A stretch of 64,000 nucleotides of DNA from Cordia subcordata. Its lineage: Eukaryota > Streptophyta > Magnoliopsida > Boraginales > Cordiaceae. Below, piece after piece: positions 10,741-21,946 of the stretch (positions within the stretch are counted from its first letter, which is position 1; the number at the start of each line of letters is the position of its first letter). Made by a program: the position numbers and the translations under genes. The DNA lies in assembly GCA_028554755.1 (NCBI GenBank), contig JAPTOF010000003.1, positions 27,637,501-27,701,500 on the forward strand, in the 5' to 3' direction. The notes below the pieces were generated by a model. The model was not told the origin of the DNA. It saw only the letters and a list, made by a program, of their open reading frames with translations, and did not search any database.

Positions 10741-12470
10741 CACGTATTCACTCCAATCAACACACCATCATCCCTGCTGCCAACTGCCCCTAAGGCTCAA
10801 TGCTCCAAATCGCAAATAGCAACCAAGTCCAAACAATGCTTGAACTTGCTGACTGGAATCACCTTAATCATCATATCTGCTGGATTCTCATGGGTAATAA
10901 TCTTCTACACCGATATGGTCCCCTGTGATACAACATCTTTGATAAAGAGATATCTGATGTCAATGTGTTTAGTCCTCTCATGATACATCTAATTCTTCGT
11001 CAAATCAATTGCACTTTGGCTATCACAAAAGACTGTCCTTGAATCTAGCTGCAGTCCAAGATCACGAACCAGGCCTTATAACCACATGGCCTCCTTCACA
11101 GCTTTTGCAATTGCCATGTACTCCGCCTCAGTAGTCGACAATGCCACAGTAGACTGTAATGTCGCTTTCTAACTGATAGCACATCCAGAGAGAGTAAACA
11201 CATAACCCGTCAAAGATCTTCTCTTATCAAGGTCACCTGCAAAGTCTGAATCACAATAACCCATCAACCTCGCACAATCTCTAGTCATCTTGCTAAATAG
11301 CAAGCCTACATTCGCAGTGCCACACAAATATCTCATTATCCATTTCACCGCTTCCCAGTGTGTTTTCCCAGGTGATGCCATATACTTGCTCACAACACTA
11401 ACTGCATGTAAAATGTTAGGACGAGTGCAAACCATAACATACATCAAGCTACCAACAGCACTCGAGTATGGAACATGAGACATATGCTCCACCTCCTCCT
11501 CAGTTTTAGGTGACAAATCTGCAGACAACTTGAAATGAGCAGCAAGCAGCACATTCACAGACTTTGCTTTAAGTATCCCGAAACGCTCCAGCACCTTCTC
11601 AATATAACTCTGCTAAGACAAGAATAGCTTCCCAACATTTCTATCTCTGTGAATCTCCATGCCAAGAATCTTCTTCGCTGCTCCAAGATCCTTCATCTCA
11701 AACTCATTACCCAGCTGCTTTTTTAATTCGTCGATTGCGGACATGCTTTTAGCAGCAATAAGCATATCATCGACATATAACAACAAGTATACAAACGAAC
11801 CATCTGGAAGCTTCTTGAGATGCACACAACTGTCATAGGCACTCATTGTGTATCCAGTACCTACCATGAATGTGTCAAATCTCTTGTACTATTGCCGAGG
11901 GGACTGCTTCAACCCATACAAGGACTTCTTCAGTTTGCAAACATGGTTCTCCTTACCAGGAACTACATACCCCTCCGATTGACTCATGTAAATTTGCTCT
12001 TCAAGATCACCATGCAAAAATGCTATTTTCACATCTAGTTGCTCAAGCTCTAAGTCATGAACAGCAACCAAGGCAAGTAAAACCCTGATGGAACTATACT
12101 TCACAACCGAAGAGAACACTTCATTGAAGTCAATACCCTCTCTTTGTGTATAGCCTTTTGCTACCAACTGTGCCTTATATCGAGGACCCTCAACCCCTGG
12201 AGTACCTTCCTTTTTCTTGTAAACCCATTTGCAACTGGCAGCTCGCTGTCCCTTAGGCAATTCAACAAGCTCCCATGTTTGATTCTTATGAAGAGACTCA
12301 ATCTCCTTACTCATGGCACCAACCCACTGAGCAGAATCTTTCCCAGATATGGCCTCTTTGTATGAATTCGGCTCATGTCCTTCAATTATTTTGGCAACAA
12401 TCAAAGCATAAGCAACAAGATCAGCATATCCGTACCTTCGAGGCTCTCTAATCTGTCTCATTTCTCACCT
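10741..12470 (-). pseudogene. Reverse transcriptase-RNase H region of element 2, degenerate
   Basis: Read on -. RT begins in frame 11889-12461 with WVGAMSKEIESLHKNQTWEL, GPRYKAQLVAKGYTQ, LEQLDVKIAFLHGDLEE and LKKSLYGLKQSPRQ, then stops; the next frame (11613-11867) carries the catalytic YVDD box (LLLYVDDMLIAAK). RNase H follows in 11169-11594 (YCDSDFAGDLDKRRSLTGY) and continues in broken form to about 10750. Single-base stops separate otherwise collinear frames. Confidence 0.9.
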
Positions 12471-13904
12471 AGTGGCAATGTTGTACTTCTGTTGTTCAGG
12501 CACATTTTGATCATGTACCTCAGTTGGTTGAGTCAGCTGATTTTGACTGCTACTATTGCTAGATGGAACATTTGGAACATCAGCAAATACCTCCACTTGC
12601 TCTTTGACACCGTGGTCTAAACCAGCTACCGCTTTCTCCTTTTCTTGGTCTAATGAAGCAGACTAATTGAATGTTACATCTCTGCTGATGATGAAACCTG
12701 GAGAGTTTGGATCTGTACACCACAACCTGTAACCTTTGCTCTCGGATGCATAGCCTAGAAATATGTATTTCTTTGCCCTCGGCTCCAACTTGCCATCCTT
12801 CACGTGAGCGTATGTAGGGTAACTGAACACCTTCAATCGAGAATAGTCAGCAGGCTTACCAAACCATAACTCAAAAGGAGTTTTTAATTCAATAGCTTTG
12901 GATGGAGACCTATTCACCAAGTAGCATGCTGTATTAACAGCTTCAGCCCAAAAGTCTTGACTCAAGCCAGAATGAGAAAGCATACAACGAGCTCTCTCCA
13001 CCAGAGTTCTATTCATGCGTTCTGCAACTCCATTCTATTGTGGCGTCTCTACACATGTGCGGTGTCTCACAATGACATGTTTCCTGCAGAACTCATCAAA
13101 CTCTTTATTGCAGTATTCCAACCCATTGTCAGTCCTAAGACACTTGAGCTATTTCCCAGTCTGCATCTCAATCAACGTCTTCCACTCGATAAATGTTGGA
13201 AATGCCTCATCTTTAGTTTTCAAGAAGTATTCCCACACCATCCGAGAGTATGCATCAATAAAAGTGATGTAATACCTGGCACCTTTCTTGGAAGGAACTT
13301 TATTAGGACCCCAAAGATCAGAATGAATATAATCAAGTGTACCTTTGGTGTTCACCTGCCCCTTGCTGAACTTTACCCTGGTTTGCTTTCCAAAGACACA
13401 ATGCTCGCAGAATTCAAGCTTTCCAGTTCTTCGTCTACAAAGCAAATTCCTCTTGCTCAACTCGGTCAGTCCTCTCTCGCTCATGTGGCCCAACCTTTTG
13501 TGCTATAACTACGTGGTGTCATTATCACTCTCCTCGGATGTAATAGCTGCAACACCTGTAATTGTACTATCTCGAAGGACATATAAGCCGCTGATGAGTT
13601 GTGATTTGGTGTGTGTTTGCATCGCCATTTACTTATACTTTAGAGGTGTTGAATGCTTATAATGATGCATTAGTGTAGTACTTTTGATAGGAATAGGCTT
13701 AAGTGTGAATAAATGTGCATATTGAGTTTAAGAGATAAAATGCTACACTAATAGCTTATTTTCAATGATTCAGGTGATTTTGGGTTAAGATAAAGATTGA
13801 ACAATAAAAGGTGATGAAGATAGGACATGCACGGGTCTAAGGGAGAAGACTAAAGGCCGAAATGACAAAAAATTGGATAAAGGAAGTCAGCCGGACGCTA
13901 AGGA

Positions 13905-13978
13905 AGAATAGCCGGTCGACCGACTAGGTCGACCGGCCACTCCAGAGAGCTTCGTCGAAAAGCCGGTCGACCGGCTAT
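13905..13978. repeat. Cluster of GCCGGTCGACCGGC-type palindromes
   Basis: Within the solo LTR, 60-130 bases upstream of its TATA box. agccggtcgaccggct at 13961-13976 is a perfect 16-base palindrome; gccggtcgaccgac and taggtcgaccggcc at 13911-13938 form a second, imperfect dyad. These are GC-rich islands in AT-rich DNA and CpG-dense. Confidence 0.8.
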
Positions 13979-14313
13979 GCGCGAATCTATAAATAAAGCC
14001 CGATGCGGAGCAGAAAAAGGAGGAGTTTTTACACACACTTCACACCTATTCTCACACACACTTAACCCTATTCCCTAGCCGCCTCACACACCCTTTTCAC
14101 ATACTTTTCACGAAGAACCAAGTTTCGTTAGAGGATTCAAACGCTTTGGAATCGAGATTGTTTACAAGCTGTGTTCTAAAATCGCTAGGATAAAAGGAGT
14201 TTCGTTATATCTCTTTCATTCTATTTTCTATTATGTCTGAGTAGGCTTGTTTAGGGTGATAAAACTTATGTAATGGGTTAATTTTATACTCTTATGATAT
14301 GGGATATGATGGC

Positions 14314-14315
<2 letters not shown>

Positions 14316-14354
<39 letters not shown>
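14316..14354. repeat. (TA)n microsatellite in solo LTR
   Basis: About 19 uninterrupted TA units. Confidence 0.95.
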
Positions 14355-14357
<3 letters not shown>

Positions 14358-15675
14358 TTGATTTGTTTTGTTTAATTGGGTGTTCTTTCATTCATGTCTA
14401 TGTGTTTGATAAAATACCTAGATGAGTACATATATATTAATTGAAGTGTGTTTGTTACTAAACACATCTAATCCATCTGTACTCATGTCTATGTGTTTAT
14501 ACATGGATGTTATGAAGTGGGTAGTGCTTTTATTCATGTCTATATGCGTATTTGCATGCCTAGTAACAAGCATAATTTCAATATCACATGTGTATGAATG
14601 TTAGTCAAATCCTACTGTAGTGATCTTAGAATGACGGAGTATAATTTAGGGCTAATCTAGGTCGAGTTTCCTTTGGCTTTAAATCCAGCCAATAGGTTTC
14701 AGGATAGATTTAGTCGACCTTAGCAACACTAGGTCTTGGATTTAAACCCAGCCAACGGTTTAGATACTAGGGTAGGTTCATTCTAAGCCACCTAGGAAGT
14801 TAGTTAGTCCCTCTTGAGGCCCTAGGTCATAAGAACCACGCCGTAGCTCTAGGAGACGTCGCCTAGGGACGGACCCGCACCGAGTCCTAGGGGGAAATCA
14901 GAACACTAACTAACAACCTAGTTAAGAGCACTTTTGATAGTTAGCCATCATCCCTTAATCCCATAGCATTTGAGTATGGAGTTACCCATTCATAAGTCCA
15001 AGTCACCCTAATCCCTCTCCAATTGTTAGTTTCTTTTTAATCAACCTGTGTCCCTTTTGTTTTTATTCATAGTTTAGTTTTTTTTTTATTTACTTAGAGC
15101 TCCCGACAATCCAAACCTTCACAAGAAAAAGTACACTTAGTTTAGATCTTTCTTTTTAGCTCTTTTAGGACACCAAGCATAGGATACATTCACGATATTC
15201 ACGCCTCCCTGTGGTTCGACACCCGCACTCGTAAACACTGTATTGCACGATCCGTACGCTTGCGGGTCTTTTAAAACTTGCACTCGTCAGAAGACATCAG
15301 CCGCCAGTCAAGTTCCCTTTGAAGAGCACAATTGCACCTTTTGGTCACCTTTAAGACACCATTCTCACTTTAGAGTTTGTATCCATGAGAATCCAAATGC
15401 TAAAGAGAAATCAAGTTTTTCTTCAGCTCCGGTACATGCCAACACTCGAGAGATCTTGTCATACCATCAAATATCTTGATATTTACGATGCCTATTCCCT
15501 CCACCTTCAACAAAAGATCATTGCCTAGAAAGACTTTCCGTTCTCTTTTAGAATAAGAAGAGAACCAGTCACGCCTAGGACACATATGGAACGTTGCACC
15601 AGTATCAAGAATCCATTGATTATGCCATTGTGATGCACTTACAGTCAAAAATTCCCTGGTACTACTCGAGTTATC

Positions 15676-16509
15676 TCCATCACTGTCAGCACTCTCCGCC
15701 ACATTAGCTGAATTCTCCACCTTTTTCTTTCCCTTTTTCAGTTTTGGACATTCTGTCTTAATGTGACCCTTTTCACCATATTCGAAATAGCATAGCTTCC
15801 TTGCTCTTGATTTTGACCTTGACTTACTTTTCTTTCTACCCGAAGACCCCCCTTTATTCTCCGATCTCCCTCTACTCACTAAACCTTCCCCATGAACTTC
15901 TTCTTTATGTCCCGAAATATGTGTTTGAAGATCCTTCGATTTTAACGAAGCAATCACATCTTCAAAGGTAATTTTATCCTTCCCGTACGACATAGTGTCC
16001 ACAAAGTTCATATATGAAAGTGGTAAGGAGCATAATAAGATCATAGCTTGGTCTTTGTCATCAATTTTAACACCCACATCCTTCAAAGCAATAAAACAAG
16101 AGGTAAACTCATCAAGGTGTTGCTTTAGTGACGTACATTATTTCATTCTAAGATGATACAATCGCTTTTTCAAGTAGAGGCGATTGGTGAGAGATTTAGG
16201 TGCATACAATTCCACCAAAGTATTCCAAGCCTCAACTGCTATCGTCTTCTCAGCAATCTCCAGCAATACTTCATTTGTCACAGACATATGTATTGCACTC
16301 TAGGCTTTCGCTTCGAGTTCTTCTCTCGCTGATGGTTCCGTATTTTTCGGGATTACTTCTTCAATGACTTTCCAAAGTCCTTGCATTGTCATAAATGCCT
16401 TGAATCTGATCCTCCATAGACTGAAACTCATTCTCCCGTCAAACTTTTCACCTGTGGAAGACATCTTCATTTGCACAAAACTCGCACTTTGGGATAGAAT
16501 TTGGCTCAA
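15676..16509 (-). pseudogene. gag region of element 2, degenerate
   Basis: Read on -. The frame 16300-16509 begins the gag (MKMSSTGEKFDGRMSF, then LWKVIEEVIP), breaks, and resumes in 15400-16086 with the UBN2-like text ILLCSLPLSYMNFVDTMSYG and a basic Ser/Lys/Arg tract. The zinc knuckle reads CYFEYGEKGHIKTEC, so at least one zinc-binding Cys is a Tyr. The exact start codon is uncertain; the Met at KMSSTGEKF is as likely as the first Met. Confidence 0.87.
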
Positions 16510-17314
16510 CAGACCAAAAAAAACGGATTCATCACGTCGTTAAACCTTAGGAACACCCCCGGTCAACTTTGCTCAACACTGGTCAAAGTCAAACCTATTG
16601 GTCAAAGTCAACACCGTCCTTAAACACGTACTTCGGAGTAAAATCTTGAAAATAGAGCTAAAAAACGGACTCAGCACGTTGAAAAATGTGAGATAAAGCT
16701 TTGGTCAAACCCGGTCAACCCTCGGTTAATGGTCAACGGTCAAAGTCAACCCCGGTCAAACCCCAGTCAATTGGTCAACATGGTCAAACTGATCAAACTG
16801 GCCAGAATTTTTTTTTAGGACTAAATCTAAGCCCAAATAAAATTTCTTTTTTTATTCTTTTGGCCTAAACTAAGTCCAAACCCAAAAAAGAAATTTATTA
16901 TTTTTCTGGCACAAAACCCAAGCCCAACAAAAAATTAATTAACCCAAGGCCCAAGACCTAGCTAAAATTGGACAAGGCCACTACCCACCCAAAGACCCAA
17001 AGCCTACTAACCCTAAATCTGCTTTACAAACCTGAACCAATTCCCAAAAAAAAAAAAAACCTGAATACCCAAAACCAACATCAAGAGCACGCGAACTTTA
17101 TTTTCTTAGCTTGTTCTTCAAACCCAAACACGAACCACGACCCGCCGACGCAAGCTTCCACTCCAGCCACCAACGCTCAACGTAGACAGCACCGGAGCAC
17201 TCTTGCCGAACAAAGACCTTTGTTTGGTTAGGCACCGTTTGGTTTTGAGAAATTTTGGTTTCATAGTGAGTTTTGATTTTTACTTTTTCCCTCAAGCAAT
17301 GGATTAATACCTAA
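16510..17314 (-). other. 5' untranslated region of element 2
   Basis: Between the primer-binding site and gag on -. It is repetitive, with many ggtcaa/gtcaac motifs (16555-16800) and a following A/T-rich tract. Short frames at 16968-17231 (+) and 17098-17295 (-) are not genes. Confidence 0.6.
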
Positions 17315-17327
17315 GCTCTTGATACCA
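17315..17327 (-). other. Primer-binding site of element 2
   Basis: On - it reads tggtatcaagagc, three bases after the 5' LTR. It matches the initiator tRNA-Met primer site (tggtatcagagc) with one extra A. Confidence 0.85.
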
Positions 17328-17330
17328 GTT

Positions 17331-17712
17331 TGTTGGGGAAAACCATGCAAACACGAAGAATGCGAGAAGAAAACGAACACAGGAGAGTTACATGGTTCAG
17401 CCTTGAAGCCTACATCTACGGGCAGCAGAGAATATTTCTATTATTGATCTCGAATACTACAAGGCTTACTCTGGTTTCTCTCACCCCACAACCCCCATGG
17501 GGTGTAGCCCTAAGGCACCTAATACAATGTCCTAGGCCCTATTTATAGTACACAAGTATCCTAAACAATATACTACTAGGAAAAGGAAACAGTATACTAC
17601 AAGGAAAATGACACATATTAATTATGTATTATTATGGTAGAAGCAAACAAGGTAAATGCTAACAAAAAAATTTGCTATTCTTGTTGCCAAAGAATTCGGG
17701 CCACATTCAACA
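17331..17712 (-). repeat. 5' LTR of element 2
   Basis: Second LTR copy of the nested element, from tgttggggaaaacc to gccacattcaaca on +. It is immediately followed by the target duplication tgtac and the remainder of the outer element's 3' LTR. Confidence 0.93.
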
Positions 17713-17775
17713 TGTACAAAACACTTGAGAAATCAATACATAAAGAAAACACATTTTCTTCATCTCTTTCTGTTA
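17713..17775 (+). repeat. 3' LTR of element 1, right part
   Basis: Starts with the target-site copy tgtac, then matches the last 58 bases of the 5' LTR (to 5615) with one substitution, ending tctttctgtta. Confidence 0.93.
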
Positions 17776-18748
17776 ATATGTCAATTATCAATCTGTTTCA
17801 ATGTTTCTGTAGCAAACCTATATAGTTGCAGTACATGTTTTAAGCAAAGATTGAAGCTTGCTTGGGGGTGGAAAATGTTGGAGAAAGAAGACAATTCAGT
17901 TATAAACAAGTTAAACTTCAAGAGGGTGTGAAAAATTAACTCAGATCCATGAAAACCCAAGTTCCATGCGACTTAATGGTGACATTTTTATAGTGTTTTC
18001 CTTGTGATTCTTGGTGGGTGTGTGTTATCTTTTTTTTTTTTTTTCCTCAAGCTTTCTTTTCTTATTACCTCAAGCCATTTTGTTTTTTAGCTTTGGGTTT
18101 GTAGATAAGGTTTTGATTTTGTTTCACACCACATGTTTCTGGACCATTTAATGCATTAACATTTGTGGCTGCAATTATATCAATGTGAATTCAATGTTTC
18201 ATTACTAAGTATGTCAGCTTTAGTATGTGTCTACCTGTTAGTTAAGATGGGGAAAAAAAAAACTGATGTTGATAAGAAAAGCATAAGCTCAGTTGTACTC
18301 TATCATTACAATTTCTAAAGGTGAAAGCATAATGACTGTAGAATCTGGAATGATTAGTAGGAGTGAACATTATGTAAATGTAGTTGAAATATTTTCTATT
18401 ATCACTATTTTAAATATACACTGTCCTGACATATTGATTTTTGAATCCCTAGAATGTTTAATTTCAATTAATCAACTTTCAGGGGCTCTTGTGCTATTAA
18501 TGCCTCCTTAGTTAATGCTTTTGTGTTCTGGACTTTGTAAAGATGAATCTTGAAGCACCTATTAGCATCTAATGAAATGCATTTATAATTTTTAATTATA
18601 TTAAGCAGTAATAATTCAGATTTTTGATTAAACATATATGGTTTAACTTAATGTGTTGATGCATTTTCTAAGTGACAATATATATATATAATGTATATTT
18701 CTGTTGCTTACTCATAGATTCACTTAACAAGTGCTCATATCATTGCAG
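17776..18748. other. Intergenic, nothing recognised
   Basis: AT-rich sequence right of the retrotransposon nest. It may be intronic sequence that once accompanied the exon fragment at 18749, but no further exon is recognisable. Confidence 0.4.
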
Positions 18749-18876
18749 GTGGTGTAATATTAAAGCACTTCCTGGTGCTAACAGGTTGATTAATCATATG
18801 AGAAGCATGGTGCCAATGGCATTAGCATCAAATTCTTCTAAGGAAAATATTGAGACCAAAATATCTAATCATCAAG
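18749..18876 (+). pseudogene. Isolated exon fragment of an FMN hydrolase / riboflavin kinase (HAD) gene
   Basis: A 128-base exon-like segment encodes WCNIKALPGANRLINHMRS, then VPMALASNSSKENIETKIS and NHQG. This matches the HAD-hydrolase part of plant bifunctional riboflavin kinase/FMN hydrolase proteins, which dephosphorylate FMN to riboflavin. It keeps a splice acceptor (cattgcag) and a donor (caag/gtaggt), so it is a genomic copy, not a retrocopy. A one-residue gap before VPM relative to the family as I recall it, and the absence of neighbouring exons, indicate a gene fragment. A stop follows 27 bases after the donor. The unassigned open text FELPRWQDSLSVI lies at about 18950-18990. Confidence 0.7.
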
Positions 18877-21210
18877 GTAGGTCACTAAAAGACATGGATG
18901 TATGACTACTGCCTAGAAGTAGCAATAATCTAAAACCAATGACATTCAACTTTGAGCTTCCAAGGTGGCAAGACTCACTCTCTGTTATTAGCTTCAAGTC
19001 ATGCTTATATCGTGAAATGCTGAAAACGCTAGGCTTGGTGGAAAATTTGTTTCTTGAAAAGTCACTATAAGAAAGCCGTAAAAAGAAAGATACCTACTCA
19101 TTAAGAACTAAGATGAAATATAATTCACTGAGAACTCCAACAAACTGGCCCTTGAAGAAATCGAGCCCCCTAGGATATATGCATTTTGATATGATTGTTT
19201 CTAAATTCTGAGTATAATTATTGGACCAAGTCTCTTATGAAAGCTCAATGTTGATTATGTGTTTGAATCGGTTATTTTCATTAATCTGTATCCTGTGTAA
19301 CTGACTATAGAAATGAAAAACAACTGCAAGCACACGTATGCAAGTGGTGGCTTTGAATAGCATAATACAACTGAAAGGGTATTTGGCTTGCTTATTTGGA
19401 GTTTATAAGCACCAAATAGTAAATAGTATGTGAGTGAGAGGGTGTTTTTTTTCCTTCCTAATCAAAGACATTGAAGTTTTGAAGAATGTGAAACTGATGG
19501 ATGATTTGATAGAGTGTGGGTATCATGACCGTTTGACCCGAAGAAATACAGGGTTAGGGGCAAATGAGAGATGTCTTCATGTGAAAATGATTCTTTTGTA
19601 TTCTTTCCTTAGCTGCTGAAAGGATATTTGCAGCACGTATAGTTATTCAATTGTGAAAAATCCATTTACGTGGGAAATTTATTTTGCAATGTATAATTAT
19701 TTTTCTATATCAATATGTTAATTTGAAATTAAAATACAAATTTACAGTGCTGAAAAGAACCTTACGGTATGCATATTTATTCAATTGAGAAAAATCATTT
19801 TACCTGAAAAATTTTAACATGTCATTGTTTTTTTATATTAATATCCTCATATGAAATCAGGATACAAAATTACGGGCACGGACAGACCGCCTTGCACATT
19901 GGTATAAATGAAAAGGTTAATTCCTGTGGTATCTTCTGCTTTTCCAAAAGATCAATCAATCTACATTTATAATACACGAAAATGCATCTCCATCTTTGGG
20001 TTGCGTTTCGCATGCAAGGATAAGATAGAATGGAGTGGTCATTCTAATTTTTAATTCTTTTTCTTTTATTTTGTAGAATTAATTGAATTCATTACCTTAA
20101 GATGACATTTTCATGTATCGTGCAGCAACTCCATCGTACACTGCACTAGAGCCATGCACCTTCCTTCCCGTGAATATCGTGCGCTCAGCAAGAAAAGCAG
20201 GAAAAAAAAAAAAAAAGAATAGTATATTTGCATGTTGCTGGAAAAGAACAAGGACACCATGCTATATTTTCTCCGGCATACAATTCTTTCTTCCTCCATC
20301 TCTTCACACTTCTTGCTCACACTCTCCATGGCCATCTCTGACCACAACACCAAAAATCAGAGACGCAAATGGGAATACAACAGAGAAAACAAATCAGACG
20401 GAAAGCCAGAAAAATAAAAGAAAGAGCAAGGGAAAAAGGTTCAAGAATATTTTTTAGTTTATTTTTTATCTTTTTATGTTTTATTTGTAAATTTCAGAAA
20501 ATTAGAAAACGTACTATTATATATTTTAATATGTTCTTTATGTTCACAATTTTATAAATTGTTTATTATGTTTATAAATTTTAATTATTCAAAAATTTTT
20601 ATGTTCATAAATTTTTAATTATCTAATACATCACCACTTTTATAATATAAGTTCCTAATTATTAACATATATGTTCACGACCAAATACATGTCCATAAAT
20701 CTCACAACTTGTGAACAGCTCTTTGTTCAAAATTTATAAATTATATGTTTATAGCTCGTAAACTGTGAATTTACTATTCTTTCATCACATGTTTACAATT
20801 ATTTTTATGTTTGTTCATAACTTGAAATCTCAACTATTTTTGTTTTGTTACTCAAAACACTTACAGTTTTTGTCTTGTGCATATATAAACACAGAACTAC
20901 AAATTTTTTGGCTTTTTTTTTTGTTCCCTTTGACTTTGCCATCAGAAATGGTCGAAAGTGGTGGAATTTGGATGTTTTTTAGGAGCTTAAGGAGGTAATG
21001 AATTGGGACATGGACTAGCAGAGGATTGGAACATGGTTTGCAGATCTGCGGTTTAAAAAAAAAAAAAAAACCAGCTCGTGATTGTCACGAATCTTAAGGT
21101 GTGTATTGCATGGAGGTGCACCGTCTGGTTTGTACATAGTAAAATATGCGAATGTGAGGTATATTTTGCCATTCTATGTTGTGGAAAATTTACGAATCTA
21201 TTTCTATATA
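18877..21210. other. AT-rich intergenic region
   Basis: No gene supported. Small frames around 20110-20560 (Lys-rich, poly-A derived) have no recognised similarity. 20540-20830 is very AT-rich with recurring atgttcataaattt-like words. Confidence 0.45.
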
Positions 21211-21392
21211 TCTATACTATATAATAAAACAAAATAAACTGTAATTTTATACTGTCAAGTGGCACTCTATATGACAAACTTTTCACAATTACTTATTTAA
21301 ATATGTCCATTATTAGGTCATTTTTTATTTTTCATAATTTATTCAGTTCCATTCTTGTATTGAATATTTTAATTTAATTAATATTATGCACT

Positions 21393-21442
<50 letters not shown>

Positions 21443-21572
21443 ATCATTGTTTTATTAATTCTATAGTATATAATTATTTTAATAACTATTTAATAAGATA
21501 CAAAAACTCTATAATTTTAATATATCCAATCACATTTATCACTCCCTATACATTACACGGGTGTGACACTAG
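21211..21572. mobile_element. Short non-autonomous Helitron-like element, copy 1
   Basis: Begins tctatactatataataaaac and ends gtgtgacactag, followed by T; the base before the start is A. TC...CTAG ends between A and T are Helitron hallmarks. It aligns along its full length with 25595-25924, apart from an internal TA microsatellite (about 21396-21440). No strong 3' hairpin is evident, so the class is likely but not proven. Confidence 0.65.
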
Positions 21573-21946
21573 TTATATATATAAGGTAATCTTACTGCTT
21601 TATTTACTAATGTCACGCATCCTCCATTGTCGTATATTTTTTGTCCAAAACCCCCTTTATGAGCATAAACTAATCGGTCTAAATGCACGTTTGGATCGTC
21701 TTTTTCAAAATTGTTTTTTCCTATAACTTATAAAAAAATAATTTTTTTGATAACTTAAAGAACTTCTGGCTTCTAAAAAATTAAAATTGGACTCTTTTAG
21801 CGTTTATTTTTTTAAAAAAAAATCATAATTTAAATATTTATTACAAAAAAAGATTTTTTTTCAAAAAAAACTTTTTTATGAAAAAGGTAAAAAGCTTAAA
21901 GATTTTTGCCAAAGGAAGCATAAACCTAGCAAAAACCTTCTAGGTG
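21573..21946. other. Intergenic with partial MITE-like sequence
   Basis: Contains a tgcacgtttggatcgtcttttt terminus-like block at about 21683 followed by A/T runs, similar to the MITE termini elsewhere in the window, but no matching right end is clear. Confidence 0.35.

Larger units (their letters stand above)
13592..15299 (+). mobile_element. Solo LTR (likely Ty3/gypsy) inside element 2
   Basis: 1708-bp insertion with ends tgatg...catca (5-bp perfect inverted termini, TG...CA) and a perfect 5-bp duplication gccgc at 13587-13591 and 15300-15304. It lacks any coding domain, primer-binding site or internal LTR boundary, so it is a solo LTR rather than a full element. A TATA box (tataaata, 13988-13995) and the late motif ccctgtggttcgacaccc (about 15207-15224) point to + orientation and resemble long LTRs of the gypsy Tat/Athila type; family assignment is an inference. 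It also carries a TA microsatellite. Confidence 0.9.
12471..15675 (-). pseudogene. Protease-integrase region of element 2, split by a solo LTR
   Basis: Read on -. The protease motif WILDTGATFHMC lies near 15590-15620 and keeps the catalytic DTGA. The zinc domain [11 protein letters not shown] ... FCEHC and the integrase core ([29 protein letters not shown]) lie at 12960-13500, with stops near 13150 and 13037. The C-terminal integrase part is frame 12663-13016. Between protease and integrase, at 13592-15299, a solo LTR interrupts the coding strand; the reading on either side joins at the gccgc duplication. Confidence 0.9.
10346..17712 (-). mobile_element. Nested Ty1/copia LTR retrotransposon (element 2, Tork/TNT1-like)
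   Basis: A copia element on the - strand inserted into the 3' LTR of element 1. It has LTRs at 10346-10726 and 17331-17712, a primer-binding site at 17315-17327, a polypurine tract at 10727-10740 and gag-PR-IN-RT-RNase H in that order on -. The TSD is tatac/tgtac. Removing the solo LTR at 13592-15299, it measures about 5.66 kb, normal for the lineage. The gag text (EKFDGRMSFSLWRI) and the tggagattt-type polypurine tract recall TNT1-94/Tork elements. Many stops and frameshifts make it inactive. Confidence 0.95.
5384..17775 (+). mobile_element. Outer Ty1/copia LTR retrotransposon (element 1), interrupted
   Basis: A copia element on + with 232-bp LTRs, a primer-binding site right after the 5' LTR, gag-pol order gag-PR-IN-RT-RNase H, and a G-rich polypurine tract before the 3' LTR. 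The 3' LTR is split by element 2 at 10345/17713. Flanks are atata (left) and atatg (right), an imperfect 5-bp target duplication. Without the insert the element is about 5.0 kb, normal for copia. Its coding region has stops and frameshifts, so it is non-autonomous today. The gag and RT look like the RE1/Ale-type side of copia; lineage is an inference. Confidence 0.95.

Noticed and set aside
11820..13662. Many + strand frames across the nested element
   Set aside because: They are antisense shadows of the copia polyprotein on -.
20110..20557. Lys-rich frames on + and a - strand frame
   Set aside because: A-run derived, mutually overlapping, no family similarity.
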